From Phoronis ovalis (lineage: Eukaryota; Phoronida; Phoronidae), in assembly GCA_028565635.1 (NCBI GenBank), contig JAOXYB010058879.1, positions 1-10,879 on the forward strand: 10,879 nt of DNA. The letters are read 5' to 3'. Shown here in pieces: positions 1 through 7,867 of this stretch; the stretch's first letter is position 1; each line of letters begins with the position of its first letter. The notes beneath the pieces are model-generated. The model ran no database searches and was not told where the DNA came from. It saw nothing but the letters and a program-made list of their open reading frames with translations. A program made the position numbers and the translations under genes.

Positions 1-230
1 GGGACGAACCCTCAGAGTCTGGTATATGTCTTGCATACTATGTTAACTACTTTTCTGACAACGGGGTATGTTTCTTGCATGGCATAGCTAGCCATGGCTT
101 GCCATAAGAAGAGGGTTTTGAGGCCGGGGCCTCGATCACCCCTGGACCATAAATTGGCCAAGTACCCGCCAGGTAACTACTATACAGTGGGGCTATCTTC
201 CCTTTATTTTGGGATCAATTGTTAGGACAG
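1..230 (+). other. GC-richer segment with a 43-codon open frame, no recognised gene
   Basis: This stretch is roughly half G+C by eye in its middle part (about 90-210), against a strongly AT-rich surrounding. An ATG at 94 in a fair initiation context (GCCATGG) opens 43 codons to a TAG at 223-225. The frame passes a strong donor-like site, CAG|GTAACT, at 171-172. A second frame starting at base 3 is open for about 38 codons, ending at TAA near 105. Neither translation resembles an aquaporin N-terminus or any family I recognise. It could be a repeat fragment, an exon of another gene or chance. It is listed because its composition differs from the next kilobase. Confidence 0.25.
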
Positions 231-1300
231 TTGGTAAGTCTGTAAACATCATGTGCGGATGACATTTATAAATTATAATACTATGAAAGATTCAGCTCAC
301 GCCTATAAAAATGTTTCAATCGTATAAAATAGATTACGCTTGTCAGGGCGGCATGGGACATCAGGTGTACAATTATATTTATTTACTGCTAAACAGATAC
401 AAAATATTAAGAATACATTGGTAAATAGTGCATTAAAATATAATTAAAAGACAAGAAATAGTTGGTTATAATTTGAACTTGTGATTTAAAATTTTGTTCT
501 ACATGACTTAAATGGTAAAATTTAAATTGTTACAAAATCGTACGAGTTATCAGTTATAATGATATATTTTAATTTCGACAAAAAAGGGTATCTTAATTAT
601 ATATCCTCTATCCTCTGTGTTAATCAACTCCTATATTATTAGTACATGTGTTTATACCTTAGTCATCCGCTATCTCATGCATGTACGTATACTTGTTATT
701 TTGATAATCTATCTCAAACCCATAATTGTTAACATAGACATTATCCGTACTGTTATGCCTAACATCCACTGATTACCACATGCAATCGTTTTTCATTCAC
801 GGAAATCGGTTTATAGGGATCCATTTTGTTCGCTACTTCTTCGTAAGGCACGGACAATTTACGACTAACAATTACCAAGTTCGTTGAACTCTCGGCTTCT
901 CATCTTTTTTAACCATTCATGTTGAACTCTAAAGGTGTTACCAAGTATAAAAAGGGGGTTAAAACAATAGTATAGAAATATCGGCAATATCTGCATGTCT
1001 GGGTTATATCGCTATGACCTAAACCCCTTCGCAATTTTTATTTACCTTTTACATTGTAAGCCGCGCTTGCCAGCACCTATCATGGTTTCTAATTCCTTTA
1101 CAACGTGATTTCCATGGAGATTTATATATCACGTTTTTAAATCAATATATAATGTAATGTGAAGTTGTATTATAAATTTACATCATCTTTGATTCTTGTA
1201 TGAGCCCCTCATTCTGAAATTATATCTTTTTACCTTTCAAAATTAAACCTAAAAGGGTATTATTTCAAAATTAAAAATTTAAATTTAATAGAATCTTTCA
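231..1300. other. AT-rich non-coding stretch, probably aquaporin intron
   Basis: About 1.1 kb with frequent stops in all frames and no long open frame. It probably belongs to the intron before the exon at 1368, because that exon begins in the middle of a codon and a preceding coding exon must exist upstream. I looked for the missing TM1/TM2 exon (a hydrophobic helix ending just before a Ser-Gly-Gly-His) and did not find it. I see no RNA gene or clear repeat here. Confidence 0.5.
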
Positions 1301-1308
1301 TGATTTAG

Positions 1309-1338
1309 GCTGTTCTTGCCGTGCTGTATGTTTTATCA
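1309..1338 (+). pseudogene. 30 bp echo of the aquaporin exon in the upstream intron
   Basis: Bases 1309-1338 match 1426-1455 of the following exon at 25 of 30 positions, including the uninterrupted 11-mer CTGTTCTTGCC. The offset is 117 bp, exactly 39 codons. In the same reading register it translates AVLAVLYVLS against PVLALLYVVS in the exon, so all differences are conservative, and it is followed at once by TGA (1339-1341). It is preceded by an AG (GATTTAG, ending 1307). No NPA-coding part is present beside it. It looks like a relic of a partial exon duplication within the transmembrane-helix-3 coding region. Chance similarity cannot be wholly excluded because the match is short. Confidence 0.5.
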
Positions 1339-1367
1339 TGAACACTAATTTAATTTTTGCTTTTCAG

Positions 1368-1494
1368 TGGCGGACATTATAACCCTGCGGTGACACTGGG
1401 ACTTGCACTCTCTGGTGGAGTTAAGCCTGTTCTTGCCTTGCTGTACGTTGTGTCACAATGTATCGGAAGTCTCATTGGAGCCGCATGTGTCAAG
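1368..1494 (+). CDS. aqp8: Aquaporin (AQP8-like) exon with first NPA motif and TM3
   Basis: This is an internal coding exon of a membrane channel for water, and in the AQP8 class probably also ammonia and other small solutes. It is bounded by a pyrimidine-rich acceptor (TTTTGCTTTTCAG, ending 1367) and the donor AAG|GTGAAA. The first base, T, completes a codon begun in the missing previous exon, probably Ser. The next 42 codons start GGHYNPAVTLG, with the first Asn-Pro-Ala at 1381-1389 (pore half-helix of loop B). They continue through the third transmembrane helix (LALLYVVSQCIGSLIGAA) and end in phase 0. The GGH-x-NPAV form with Ser before it is typical of AQP8 rather than of the AQP1/AQP4 or aquaglyceroporin groups. 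The exon joins in frame to 2248. The N-terminal 80 or so residues of the protein (TM1, TM2) are not visible in this window. Confidence 0.92.
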
Positions 1495-2247
1495 GTGAAA
1501 TCGATTATGTAAAACAACGCCTTGTACCAATTCTACCGTCTACTATTTTTCTAGCATAATAAGTTGCCTTATATTCTGATAAGACTTGCAGACTATATCT
1601 GATATCAGAAGACCTTTGTTATATATTATTGTTTACATAATTATGACAGAATGTCCATGCTATCGCTATGGAGATGTAAGCTAACTAGCGTGCAACTATA
1701 CACGTGAACTTGTTTACGTTATAATTTTAAAAAAATAATCTCTTTATTCCTGATACATCACATTTCCACGAGATAGAAAATTAATATTGTTGATAAAAAA
1801 ACAGAGGTTCACCATCCTATTCTCGCGGTCAGAAATAGTGCATGACTTCATCACGTTGAAGTCTTAAACAATATAAGGATGCAAAGCTGCATCCAATGTG
1901 TGTGCAAAAGTATTTTATGCATATATATGCGGACTTTAGATGAATTTACAATTAACACTGTCGTTACCAAATTTTCTTTGCACAAGGTCTTACACTACAC
2001 GGCGTCAAATACTTGGCGATATCAACATTTTGTGTTTCATTTCATTCCTATTCATCTTAAATTTCTAACAGTTCGACTTCTAAAAAGCCGCTAAAAATTG
2101 CCTGTGATAATATTCTAATAGTTTGACCACTAATAAAGGTTATACAGTTGCTGTACATTTGGAAAAACTGTTACATATATTTCTATCAATGTAGAATGAT
2201 ATAGAATGATAATACTATAATTACCTTCAATGGGCTTCGTTTTGTAG
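1495..2247 (+). other. Aquaporin intron (GTGAAA...TTTTGTAG)
   Basis: A 753 bp GT-AG intron, phase 0, between the NPA1 exon and the loop C/TM4 exon. It is AT-rich and has no conserved coding content. The 71-codon frame at 1879-2094 has no recognisable family features and sits wholly within the intron. Near its 3' end a 10 bp unit, TAGAATGATA, is repeated twice head to tail (2192-2211). Confidence 0.85.
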
Positions 2248-2459
2248 GGTTCTCTGATGAGCGGTGAATATTACAACATATCAGGTGGTTCCAATATACT
2301 GGGCGATGGTTACACACCAGGTAATGGTTTTCTATGTGAAACGTTGACCACTTGTGCGTTAGTGACTGTCGTTTTGAACGCCGCCCTGGACACCAAAGGT
2401 CAGAATGTTCTTGCACCATTAGCGATAGGAATCACTGTCGGTGTAGATATTCTTGCAAC
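2248..2459 (+). CDS. aqp8: Aquaporin (AQP8-like) exon: loop C, TM4 and TM5
   Basis: This exon is bounded by TTTTGTAG (ending 2247) and AC|GTAAGT. It encodes 70 full codons plus two bases of a Thr codon (phase 2). It begins GSLMSGEYYNISGGSN, which is the extracellular loop C. The Asn-Ile-Ser there is an N-glycosylation sequon, and mammalian AQP8 also has a sequon in this loop. TM4 follows (FLCETLTTCALVTVVLNAAL, with the family's conserved Glu), then loop D (DTKGQN) and TM5 ending VGVDILAT. Counting back from the second NPA, the Ile of DIL occupies the helix-5 position of the aromatic/arginine selectivity filter. AQP8-type proteins have Ile there and orthodox water channels such as AQP1 have His. 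The LAPLAIG...VDILA run is close to AQP8. The frame joins cleanly to both neighbouring exons. Confidence 0.93.
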
Positions 2460-3096
2460 GTAAGTTTTTTGTCCCTTGAGCCTAAAACCAGCTATCTTAG
2501 TAAAAATAAAGACCGGGAAAAAATATCACCATACAACGTACCTTGATCAATACCATCGATTCGACAGAACACGAGACTTGAACTTCCAATGGCCCCTTTA
2601 AAAGACCGTTTTTGAGTTTAGTTCCCCTTACGCAAAAATGATGTCGAAATTCCGGACACAATAAACATGATTACACACGAAACTCTTCAAAGTGCTAGTT
2701 CTAAAAATATCCAAGGGGCGCAGGGCAACAGTATAAAAAAAACAAAAAAAAAACATCAATATATAAAATATCTCCTGATTTTGTAAAAGAAGGCTTAATT
2801 ATTAGAAATTTACAAACCAGTGACTTGATTCATACTTAATGAACTAAAAGTGATATTTATGGTATATAATTCGATATGGGTAACAACTGCTTTCACATTT
2901 TTGTATACCTTTTGTGTGAATAAAATAAGAGAATAGGATCTAAAATCATTTATACATCATTATTTTGTATCTGTATATATAGAAATGCACCTGGAATAAA
3001 GGCGCTTCATTATAGTTTTATTCATATCTATAAGAGTACTTACAGATTAGTAGTGATATATATATTACGATATTCTAATTCGCTACTTTTCCGTAG
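2460..3096 (+). other. Aquaporin intron (GTAAGT...CCGTAG)
   Basis: A 637 bp phase-2 GT-AG intron with a strong donor (GTAAGTTTT) and a CTACTTTTCCGTAG acceptor. It includes an A-rich tract around 2738-2756. There is no coding similarity or clear repeat inside it. Confidence 0.85.
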
Positions 3097-3246
3097 GGGC
3101 CACGTCAGTGGAGCATCTATGAATCCTGCCCGAAGTTTTGGTCCCGCCGTTATTGCTGGTATTGACAACCCAAAGGTTTGGACTTATCATTATCTCAACT
3201 GGGTCGGACCTCTTTGTGGAGCTTTATTAGCCACCGCATTGTACAG
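3097..3246 (+). CDS. aqp8: Aquaporin (AQP8-like) exon with second NPA motif and TM6
   Basis: The first base completes Thr from the previous exon. The next 49 codons run [17 protein letters not shown], loop E with the second Asn-Pro-Ala at 3122-3130. The Arg of NPAR (3131-3133) is the universally conserved selectivity-filter arginine. The residue three before that Asn is Ala, where AQP1 has the mercury-sensitive Cys. Together with the helix-5 Ile this gives a filter of ?-Ile-Ala-Arg; the helix-2 residue lies in the unseen exon. A short linker (GIDNPKVW) leads to TM6 ([19 protein letters not shown]), and the exon ends AG|GTAAGA in phase 2 within an Arg codon. The hourglass pore needs both NPA half-helices, and both are intact, so nothing here suggests loss of function. 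Confidence 0.95.
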
Positions 3247-3346
3247 GTAAGAAACAGAGTTAATTATTTATTTATTTAAATTATACATTGCATAACAATA
3301 TTTTACTTTTACTCTACTTTTTATATGTTTTATCTTTTCTTTGTAG

Positions 3347-3404
3347 GTTCATTTTCGCCGCTCCAGATAGAAGAATAAATCGTGACACGTTTAAGAAATC
3401 TTGA
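3347..3404 (+). CDS. aqp8: Aquaporin (AQP8-like) terminal exon with stop codon
   Basis: After a 100 bp intron (3247-3346, GTAAGA...TTTGTAG) the first G completes the Arg codon. The exon then encodes FIFAAPDRRINRDTFKKS and ends at TGA 3402-3404. This is a short basic cytoplasmic tail following TM6, the usual size for AQP8-like proteins. I see no PDZ ligand or other targeting motif. The four exons together supply 181 complete residues, in one frame without stops, about two thirds of a typical 250-270 residue aquaporin. Confidence 0.88.
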
Positions 3405-3960
3405 AACCGTATTAATGTACCATGCATTATTTGGCAGCGTCCATTTCTTCTGTTTAACTCAATGCCAATTGTTTTAGGGAATCTGGTTTGAAAATCTTTA
3501 AGATTTAAAAACGTTTCCTTACTTAATGCCATAGGGAAAATAAATAAAGCGGCGTAACAGAATAATATTACCATAACAGGATACCAACCTAAACTAGCTA
3601 TTGAGCATGGAACTTTTAAGAATTAAAAAAAATGCTGTATGGCTAACCGTATGTACAGTTGTAAACCGTTTTGCTATATCCATCTTAAATTTATGTTCTT
3701 CAAATATCAGTGCTCGGAAGTCCGATTATACGTTGAAATTTGAAATTATATGTAATGACAAATTTTCTTGCAGTTGATTAGTCTGTGGAAGCTACATTGT
3801 CTGTTTCACTTTCTATAAGTAACACGTTTATTTTCTAATTAATTTTTTATGTGGTTTTCATGCTGTAATATTGAAGAAACCTTGGAAAATTCGCAATTCA
3901 AAATTTACATATATAGCTTGACTAAAGAATATAATTTTATTACAAAATAAATTGAAACCG
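3405..3960 (+). other. Probable 3' UTR and downstream flank of the aquaporin gene
   Basis: AT-rich sequence with no coding signal. Overlapping AATAAA hexamers at 3539-3544 and 3543-3548 lie about 140 bp after the stop and are plausible polyadenylation signals. Another AATAAA is at 3946-3951. The 86-codon minus-strand frame at 3314-3574 overlaps the terminal exon and shows no family similarity. Confidence 0.5.
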
Positions 3961-3979
3961 GGCCGTTTTTAAATTAACT

Positions 3980-3995
3980 AACGCCATCTAGTGTT
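3980..3995 (-). promoter_or_regulatory. CTCF-like motif between the two genes
   Basis: On the minus strand the sequence ACACTAGATGGCGTTA agrees with the animal CTCF consensus CCASYAGRKGGCGCYR at 14 of 16 positions, including the whole AGRKGGC core. It lies between the aquaporin 3' end and the P450 remnant, where an insulator would be plausible. A single motif match says little about occupancy, and related words occur inside repeats. Confidence 0.3.
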
Positions 3996-4023
3996 ATTTT
4001 GCCATTTCATGTACGTAAAGTGA

Positions 4024-4057
4024 GTACCAGATTCAGATTCAGAACCAGATTCAGATA
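4024..4057 (+). repeat. Short imperfect CAGATT repeat
   Basis: The words CAGATTCAGATTCAGAACCAG and CAGATTCAGATAA follow one another, giving about five imperfect hexamer units (ATTCAG). It is a minor microsatellite with no evident role. Confidence 0.5.
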
Positions 4058-4129
4058 ATGCCCTCAATGCAGATATTTGATAAATAACAACGACTTTTAA
4101 CAATTTCTTGTTTCCGCTGCTTTTTCAAG

Positions 4130-4425
4130 AGGTGAAGGCTCCCAAACAATTTTTCTGAATATTTTCGCGGATTTTAAGCAGATAAACGAAAATGCAAGTG
4201 ACACTAGTTATAAAAGCTTCTTCATCCATACCTAGAATACTCACAAAAAAGCGGGAAAAAACATTGTTGCTAAGCAACTAAATTTCCACTAATAGCAATC
4301 GAAATGTCCGGCCGCAACATTCGGCTTTAGTTTATTGTGAATCTGGTTATACGGATAAAAAAAAATTATGCACCTCAACATTAAATGGTCAATAAGTCAA
4401 TTTTTTTATAAAAGTAGATGTTATT
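4130..4425 (+). repeat. Diverged dispersed repeat, copy 1
   Basis: This block shares an ordered series of words with 7376-7690. Examples are TTC.CGGATTTT.AGCA.ATAAA, then TG.T.CTAAGCAA, then TTCGGCTTTAGTTTA...GAATCTG against TTTGGCTAAGTTTA...GAATCTG, and TTTATAAAAGT at the end. Order and spacing are kept, so the two are old copies of one dispersed element. No coding capacity or terminal repeats are visible. Confidence 0.5.
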
Positions 4426-4544
4426 GACAATTTGGACTCCATCGTCTAATAGATCGGTCATATGATGCATTGTCATTTGAAACGGTTACTGCATGTAACG
4501 GAAGGGGTAGCCTATAGCTAAGGTGAATAGAATGCCACCCTTGA

Positions 4545-4644
4545 GTATGTAATTAACATATTGACCTGCTATCCTCGGCTACGCTCGAGCAGTTATCTTT
4601 GCGATCAGCAACCCTTGGATAGCAGGTAAATATATACTACATAC
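4545..4644. repeat. 100 bp foldback (MITE-like inverted repeat)
   Basis: The left arm, 4545-4574, runs GTATGTA...ACCTGCTATCC. The right arm, 4617-4644, is its reverse complement at both ends: GGATAGCAGGT at 4617-4627 and TACATAC at 4638-4644, with a diverged AT-rich middle. The loop contains a GC-rich segment CTCGGCTACGCTCGAGC (4575 onward). The structure is typical of small foldback elements. It ends about 40 bp before the candidate P450 start codon, and its right arm contains TATATA (4631-4636). Confidence 0.65.
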
Positions 4645-4682
4645 GCAGGAAAATCAGAGCTGCCGTTTGTCGCAGATTCGCG

Positions 4683-4803
4683 ATGTTGCAGACAGTGCAT
4701 TTATTGCGACTAGGCATTATTACTGTATTGTATACTTAGTGATAAAATGGTCCCGTATAGTGAATTAGGAAACATGCCAGGTCCAACACCTTTACCAGTA
4801 ATC
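4683..4803 (+). pseudogene. Cytochrome P450 N-terminal exon remnant (anchor and proline hinge)
   Basis: Microsomal P450s begin with a hydrophobic ER anchor followed by a proline-rich hinge. From 4774 the frame reads MPGPTPLPVI, the hinge signature of CYP2/CYP1-like enzymes, which normally continues G-N. The exon at 9715 supplies exactly (G)NVHQLDG. Upstream in the same frame is ALLLYCILSDKMVPYSELGN, but a TAG at 4711 blocks it. An ATG at 4683 in another frame starts MLQTVHLLRLGIITVLYT and stops at 4737. One frameshift between 4714 and 4737 would join anchor to hinge at about the family's usual length (about 45 residues to the GN). At the 3' end, phase requires ATCG|GT, but the bases are ATCGTAGTC, so one G seems missing from the donor. 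The exon therefore looks decayed. The anchor half is less certain than the hinge. Confidence 0.6.
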
Positions 4804-6190
4804 GTAGTCTAAGTTTAGACCCTTGTTGTATTTTTAAATTCCTTTTTGTTAAAAATAATAATATGCACTATTAATTTTAAAACAAATTTTTGACTTTTTC
4901 TAGTTTATAGTTTAAAGCAATTTATTTAGTACATTTATAAGATATATAGGCTGTGTTAGAGACTACAGTAATCGGTAAGTTTTTCTTTTTAATCTTTTTT
5001 AATGTAAGTCGACTTCACTTTGCAGAGTACAGATTTTGTATAAATATGTTCGCTTTCATGTGGATGGACACATTTTATTTGCGACCTATTTCTGTATTTC
5101 AAAAGGTCATGTCACTTAGAAAAAGAGTGAAATCTCGGTAATTTTTATTGATTGTTGTCCGATATTTTTATGAATAAGTGTGTGAATAAGTGGATGATGA
5201 AGAATCTATATTATCAGTGTCTTCTACTAAGTAAATAAAAGCTTGTAAAACGCAAAAAAAAGAATAATTAAACTGTTTGAGTGTGATATTATGAATGAAA
5301 AACTTTATTTTCTGTGCTGTTAATATTAATATTATTATGTTTCTTGTTCGGCTCAAGAATCCTCCTCTAAAATTGTATCTGAGTTCACAGATTTGCCAGA
5401 ACGTTATATGGTATAAGGACACAAATGATTTTCCCATCCAATTGTATAGTAATTTAATGTAACTTAAATCATTATAAAAATTTCCCAAACTTTGCGCAAA
5501 GAAAATGACCTGTTAAGAACTGAAGATTATTATGTATACTACTCCCAGTTAATTTTTCGTGCAGGCATGTCCACCAAAATGTTTTGCTATTCCACTATGT
5601 AGACTACCCCCCAGAAAAATGTAACCTAACAACTGACAAAATTCATAGCTTTGCCCTAGCTCAAATAAAACTTTAAAAAGCTAATATTAGTTTCAATCTC
5701 TTGTACAGTGATTTCCCTTTCAAACAGAAACAAACAAGGAGGAAAAAAGAAAAAATCATAAATTTAAGAATGACGGACTACTTCCAGCTCTGCCAGCTTT
5801 TGCGCAACCACTGCGGTTACATCAATTGTGACCTTATGCCATATACGAAAATAAACCGATTCCACATGAATTACATTTTTGAGACAGGACAATACAGATA
5901 TCCTGTAAAGACTATACCGAAAAATAAAAAAATAAAACTACTATCCCGGAAAACGTACAACTATGTAACTCGAAAATACAAACCAAGAAAAAGCTAACCA
6001 GAAAATAAGGGTATATATTTGGCTAAGTATTGACAAACATGTTTTACAAGGAATACAGATCTGTGAAAGCGTTATGTTTTTCACCATTCAGATGTATACA
6101 GATGCGTAGTAAAAAAGGCACGTTTTTCACCAGATGCGAATAATCAGGGCGGTTTAACCCGCGTGGCAATATGTATACTTATCTAATGAT
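4804..6190. other. AT-rich interval without recognised gene
   Basis: If the P450 exons belong together, this is the first part of a 4.9 kb intron. Open frames at 4953-5141 (+), 5168-5488 (-) and 5701-5997 (+) are AT-driven. The last is a Lys/Arg/Tyr-rich 98-codon frame opening at TTG rather than ATG. None has a recognisable domain. A short direct repeat TGAATAAGTG occurs at 5171 and 5183. Confidence 0.5.
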
Positions 6191-6570
6191 TCTTACTGTA
6201 TGAGGTTTGCCAAAGGGTCAGTTATTAAACGCGCAAGTCTTCCAAAGGAGTGCTTTTTTAGCAGGCTATATACGCGCTTAGTGGCATTTAAAATCTGTGT
6301 TCGCATATGTGAACCCACTTTGGGGTACCCCCAAGGCACAATGCTCGCACTTAAAGATCGGCAATGTTCGCTGCTCGCACTTAACAAGAAAAATTAACAG
6401 CCAAAAAAAAACCGTTGCAAAAAAACAGTCGCCAAAAAAATAAAAAAACAAAATAGTTAACAAAATTAGTAAACAAGGCAAAATATGGTCGCCAAAAAAC
6501 AATGCTCGCTGCTCGCACTTAACAGACCAAGGCAATGCTCGCTGCTCGCGATACCCCCCCCCCCCCATAG
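6190..6570. repeat. GCTCGC-type repeat block ending in a poly-C run
   Basis: The word CAATG(C/T)TCGC(TGCTCGC)ACTTAAC recurs at 6339-6354 (short form), 6362-6385, 6500-6523 and 6533-6550 (ends differently). The units are separated by A-rich spacers that repeat TCGCCAAAAAA (6430, 6489). A palindrome TTGGGGTACCCCCAA lies at 6320-6334 and 13 C's at 6554-6566. Open frames on both strands here (6193-6568) are products of the repeat. It looks like a decayed mobile or satellite-like element; I cannot assign a family. Confidence 0.6.
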
Positions 6571-7100
6571 CCCTCCATCATTCACACAAATATCCCCCAG
6601 GAAATTTCCCTTCCAAATAATGAAATGATAGTTCTTTCAGTCTGTGTTAAAAGTACTTAGCAATTACAGTAAATACAGTTGTAGCACAAAGCTTTTGTTT
6701 AAAGTTTATGCGCCTGTTTTTATTATGCGAAGAAAAGGCTTGAACATTGGCACTCAGTTGCAAATTTGCAATCCATTAAGATGAGAATATTGAGAATATG
6801 AGAACCTATGTGTCAGATTTCCCTGCCATACGCAATAGGTCGGAACAATCGTTCGTGCAAAACATTATTGTATTTTCAGATTTAACCATATAATTTTCTC
6901 AGTATGAAAATACCAATTAAAACGTTTCAACTAATAATTACGGCCTAGTACGTGTTAAGTTAATTCGACAAATAGCTTTAATTAGAAACGTTTCTGGTCA
7001 TCGCGTTTACGCTTTGGCAACGCAGTTACTGCTTAAAGGCGTCCTCGCCTCATTGTGATTCTTTATCTCATATCGTGTATAATAATTATCTCTCTGGTTT
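6571..7100. other. Non-coding interval, nothing recognised
   Basis: AT-rich sequence without long open frames, RNA genes or strong repeats. Only small word repeats such as GAGAATATTGAGAATATGAGAA (6783 onward) are seen. Confidence 0.5.
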
Positions 7101-7101
7101 C

Positions 7102-7137
7102 TTTCATTCTCTATTGTACGTTTCATTCTCTATTGTA
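7102..7137 (+). repeat. Two-copy 19 bp tandem duplication
   Basis: TTTCATTCTCTATTGTA occurs at 7102-7118 and again at 7121-7137, identical over 17 bp with a period of 19 bp. This is a recent small duplication with no evident function. Confidence 0.8.
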
Positions 7138-7324
7138 TAAGACATGTATGCTTCACGAATATTTTGCAATTTAATGACTATGCCCGCAAGTGATCCCAGT
7201 ATTTATCATGAACTTTTTTCAGTTACAGTAAAAACATAGACATTTTGAGTATGTTGTAGCATTAAAAGTGCTGAAAATAGGAACAAAAATGTTCTTCGCA
7301 TAAAAATGGTCAAAAAGTCTATAT

Positions 7325-7690
7325 AGCAGGGATTCCATTAAAAGTGTGTGCGCGCTCATTATTGGTTTCAATGGATGGTAACTCTTCCAAACTACTAATT
7401 TTCAAAATATTTCAAACAATGTTTTTAATATATTCACGGATTTTTAGCAAATAAAAATAAGAGAAAAAAATAATCAAAATTCCTTATGCACTAATAAAAT
7501 GTGAACAAAATAATGCAAAAGAGATGTTCCTAAGCAATCTTGTTTCTAATATCAGCATTGATTAAAATATGCCACCGGAATTTTTGGCTAAGTTTATGTC
7601 GAATCTGTAAATGAACCCGTTAATGTTAAATAATGTCTTCCCCCGAAAAATTCTCAATTAATTAATCAGTTGCTTTATAAAAGTCGACAA
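7325..7690 (+). repeat. Diverged dispersed repeat, copy 2
   Basis: This is the most complete of three copies. It starts near GGGATTCCATTAAAA and includes CTAATTTTCAAAATATTTCAAAC at 7395-7417, then CTAAGCAA, the TTTGGCTAAGTTTATGTCGAATCTG stretch, and ends at TTTATAAAAGTCGAC (7674-7688). It is followed directly by copy 3, so copies 2 and 3 form a head-to-tail pair with an offset of 356 bp. Confidence 0.65.
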
Positions 7691-7694
7691 TATA

Positions 7695-7859
7695 TTGGGA
7701 TCCCACTAAACATTTTGTATGCTCATCATTTTGGGTAACTGATCGAAGAGCTAATTTTCAAAATATTTCAAACGATTTTTTAGATTATATTCATAGCTTT
7801 TTAGCTAGAAATAAACAAAAGAATGTCAAAAGATATGTTTTCAAATAATTGAATTTAAA
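7695..7859 (+). repeat. Dispersed repeat, copy 3 (interrupted by a DNA element)
   Basis: GGGATCCCACTAAAC (7698 onward) corresponds to GGGATTCCATTAAAA of copy 2. CTAATTTTCAAAATATTTCAAAC recurs exactly at 7751-7773, and AAAAGATATGTTTTCAAATAATTG matches AAAAGAGATGTTCCTAAGCAATCTTG loosely. The copy stops where the inverted-repeat element begins at 7868. Weak similarity to copy 2 seems to resume at 8350 (AAATATACTGATTAATGATAA), as expected if the element inserted into it. Confidence 0.6.
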
Positions 7860-7867
7860 ACTGTAAA

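Noticed and set aside
1879-2094. 71-codon Cys-containing frame as a small secreted protein
   Set aside because: It lies wholly within a well-defined aquaporin intron and lacks a convincing signal peptide or cysteine framework.
3053-3096. Start of the TM6 exon frame at the ATG at 3053
   Set aside because: The ATG lies in the intron; the acceptor CCGTAG at 3096 and the phase-2 join to the previous exon explain the coding sequence better.
5168-5488. 106-codon minus-strand frame as a gene
   Set aside because: Low-complexity AT-rich translation with no family features; such frames are expected in AT-rich intron sequence.
5701-5997. 98-codon Lys/Arg-rich open frame as a gene
   Set aside because: It opens at TTG, has AT-driven composition (Lys, Arg, Tyr, Asn), no recognisable domain and no nearby splice or promoter evidence.
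6193-6568. Overlapping open frames on both strands
   Set aside because: They run through the GCTCGC repeat units, A-runs and C-run; the Cys/Leu/Phe-rich translations are repeat artefacts.
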